DNA from: an uncultured Prevotella sp.
GTDB taxonomy: Bacteria > Bacteroidota > Bacteroidia > Bacteroidales > Bacteroidaceae
Length of the DNA stretch: 7,104 nucleotides
Assembly: GCA_900556795.1 (NCBI GenBank)
Contig: USQD01000097.1
Span: 1 to 7,104, forward strand
Direction: 5' to 3'
Positions 7,096 to 7,104 of this stretch are shown here, piece by piece. The number at the start of each line of letters is the position of its first letter. The first letter of the stretch is position 1. Below the pieces are notes generated by a model. The model did not search any database and was not told where the DNA came from. It worked only from the letters and a program-made list of their open reading frames with translations. The translations under genes and the position numbers were made by a program.

Positions 7096-7104
7096 ATGTG
7101 TAAC

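Noticed and set aside
1..7104. A mobile element, prophage, toxin-antitoxin or defence system
   Set aside because: No transposase, integrase, terminal inverted repeats, toxin or nuclease gene is visible; the lone GH25 gene has no phage neighbours.

Overview
The window looks like chromosomal DNA from a gut-type member of the Bacteroidota, most likely Prevotella/Segatella (a copri-like species is a guess). The evidence is a SusD-family lipoprotein followed by a surface-type glycan-binding lipoprotein and a secreted GH3 enzyme, a long-clade PPi-dependent phosphofructokinase, and A-rich leaders without clear Shine-Dalgarno sequences.

Left part, + strand (1-4322): the distal end of a polysaccharide utilization locus. 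It holds the C-terminal half of a SusD-like protein (cut by the window edge), a 332-residue three-domain lipoprotein in the SusE/SGBP position, and a 777-residue periplasmic GH3 beta-glucosidase/glucan exohydrolase. Spacers are short (45 and 51 bp) and a strong intrinsic terminator closes the unit. The likely scheme is that SusD and the SGBP capture an oligosaccharide at the cell surface, a SusC porin (expected upstream, outside the window) imports it, and the GH3 removes terminal glucose in the periplasm. The gene order and the barley-exohydrolase-like GH3 motifs suggest a beta-glucan substrate, possibly mixed-linkage glucan. This is inference.

Right part, - strand (4328-7104): two housekeeping-type genes converge on the locus. 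A PPi-dependent phosphofructokinase (pfp) lies upstream with its own strong terminator. After a 247-bp gap comes a membrane-anchored GH25 lysozyme-like protein. The gap contains five head-to-tail copies of a 22-bp unit, built around small palindromes, that ends about 20 bp before the GH25 start codon. This array is the least explained element in the window.

No RNA genes, CRISPR array, insertion sequence, phage gene or obviously new multi-gene system is visible. Most of the window is ordinary, well-conserved Bacteroidota biology. The items worth a second look are the tandem repeat array in the GH25 leader, the substrate of the utilization locus, and the anchored GH25 architecture.
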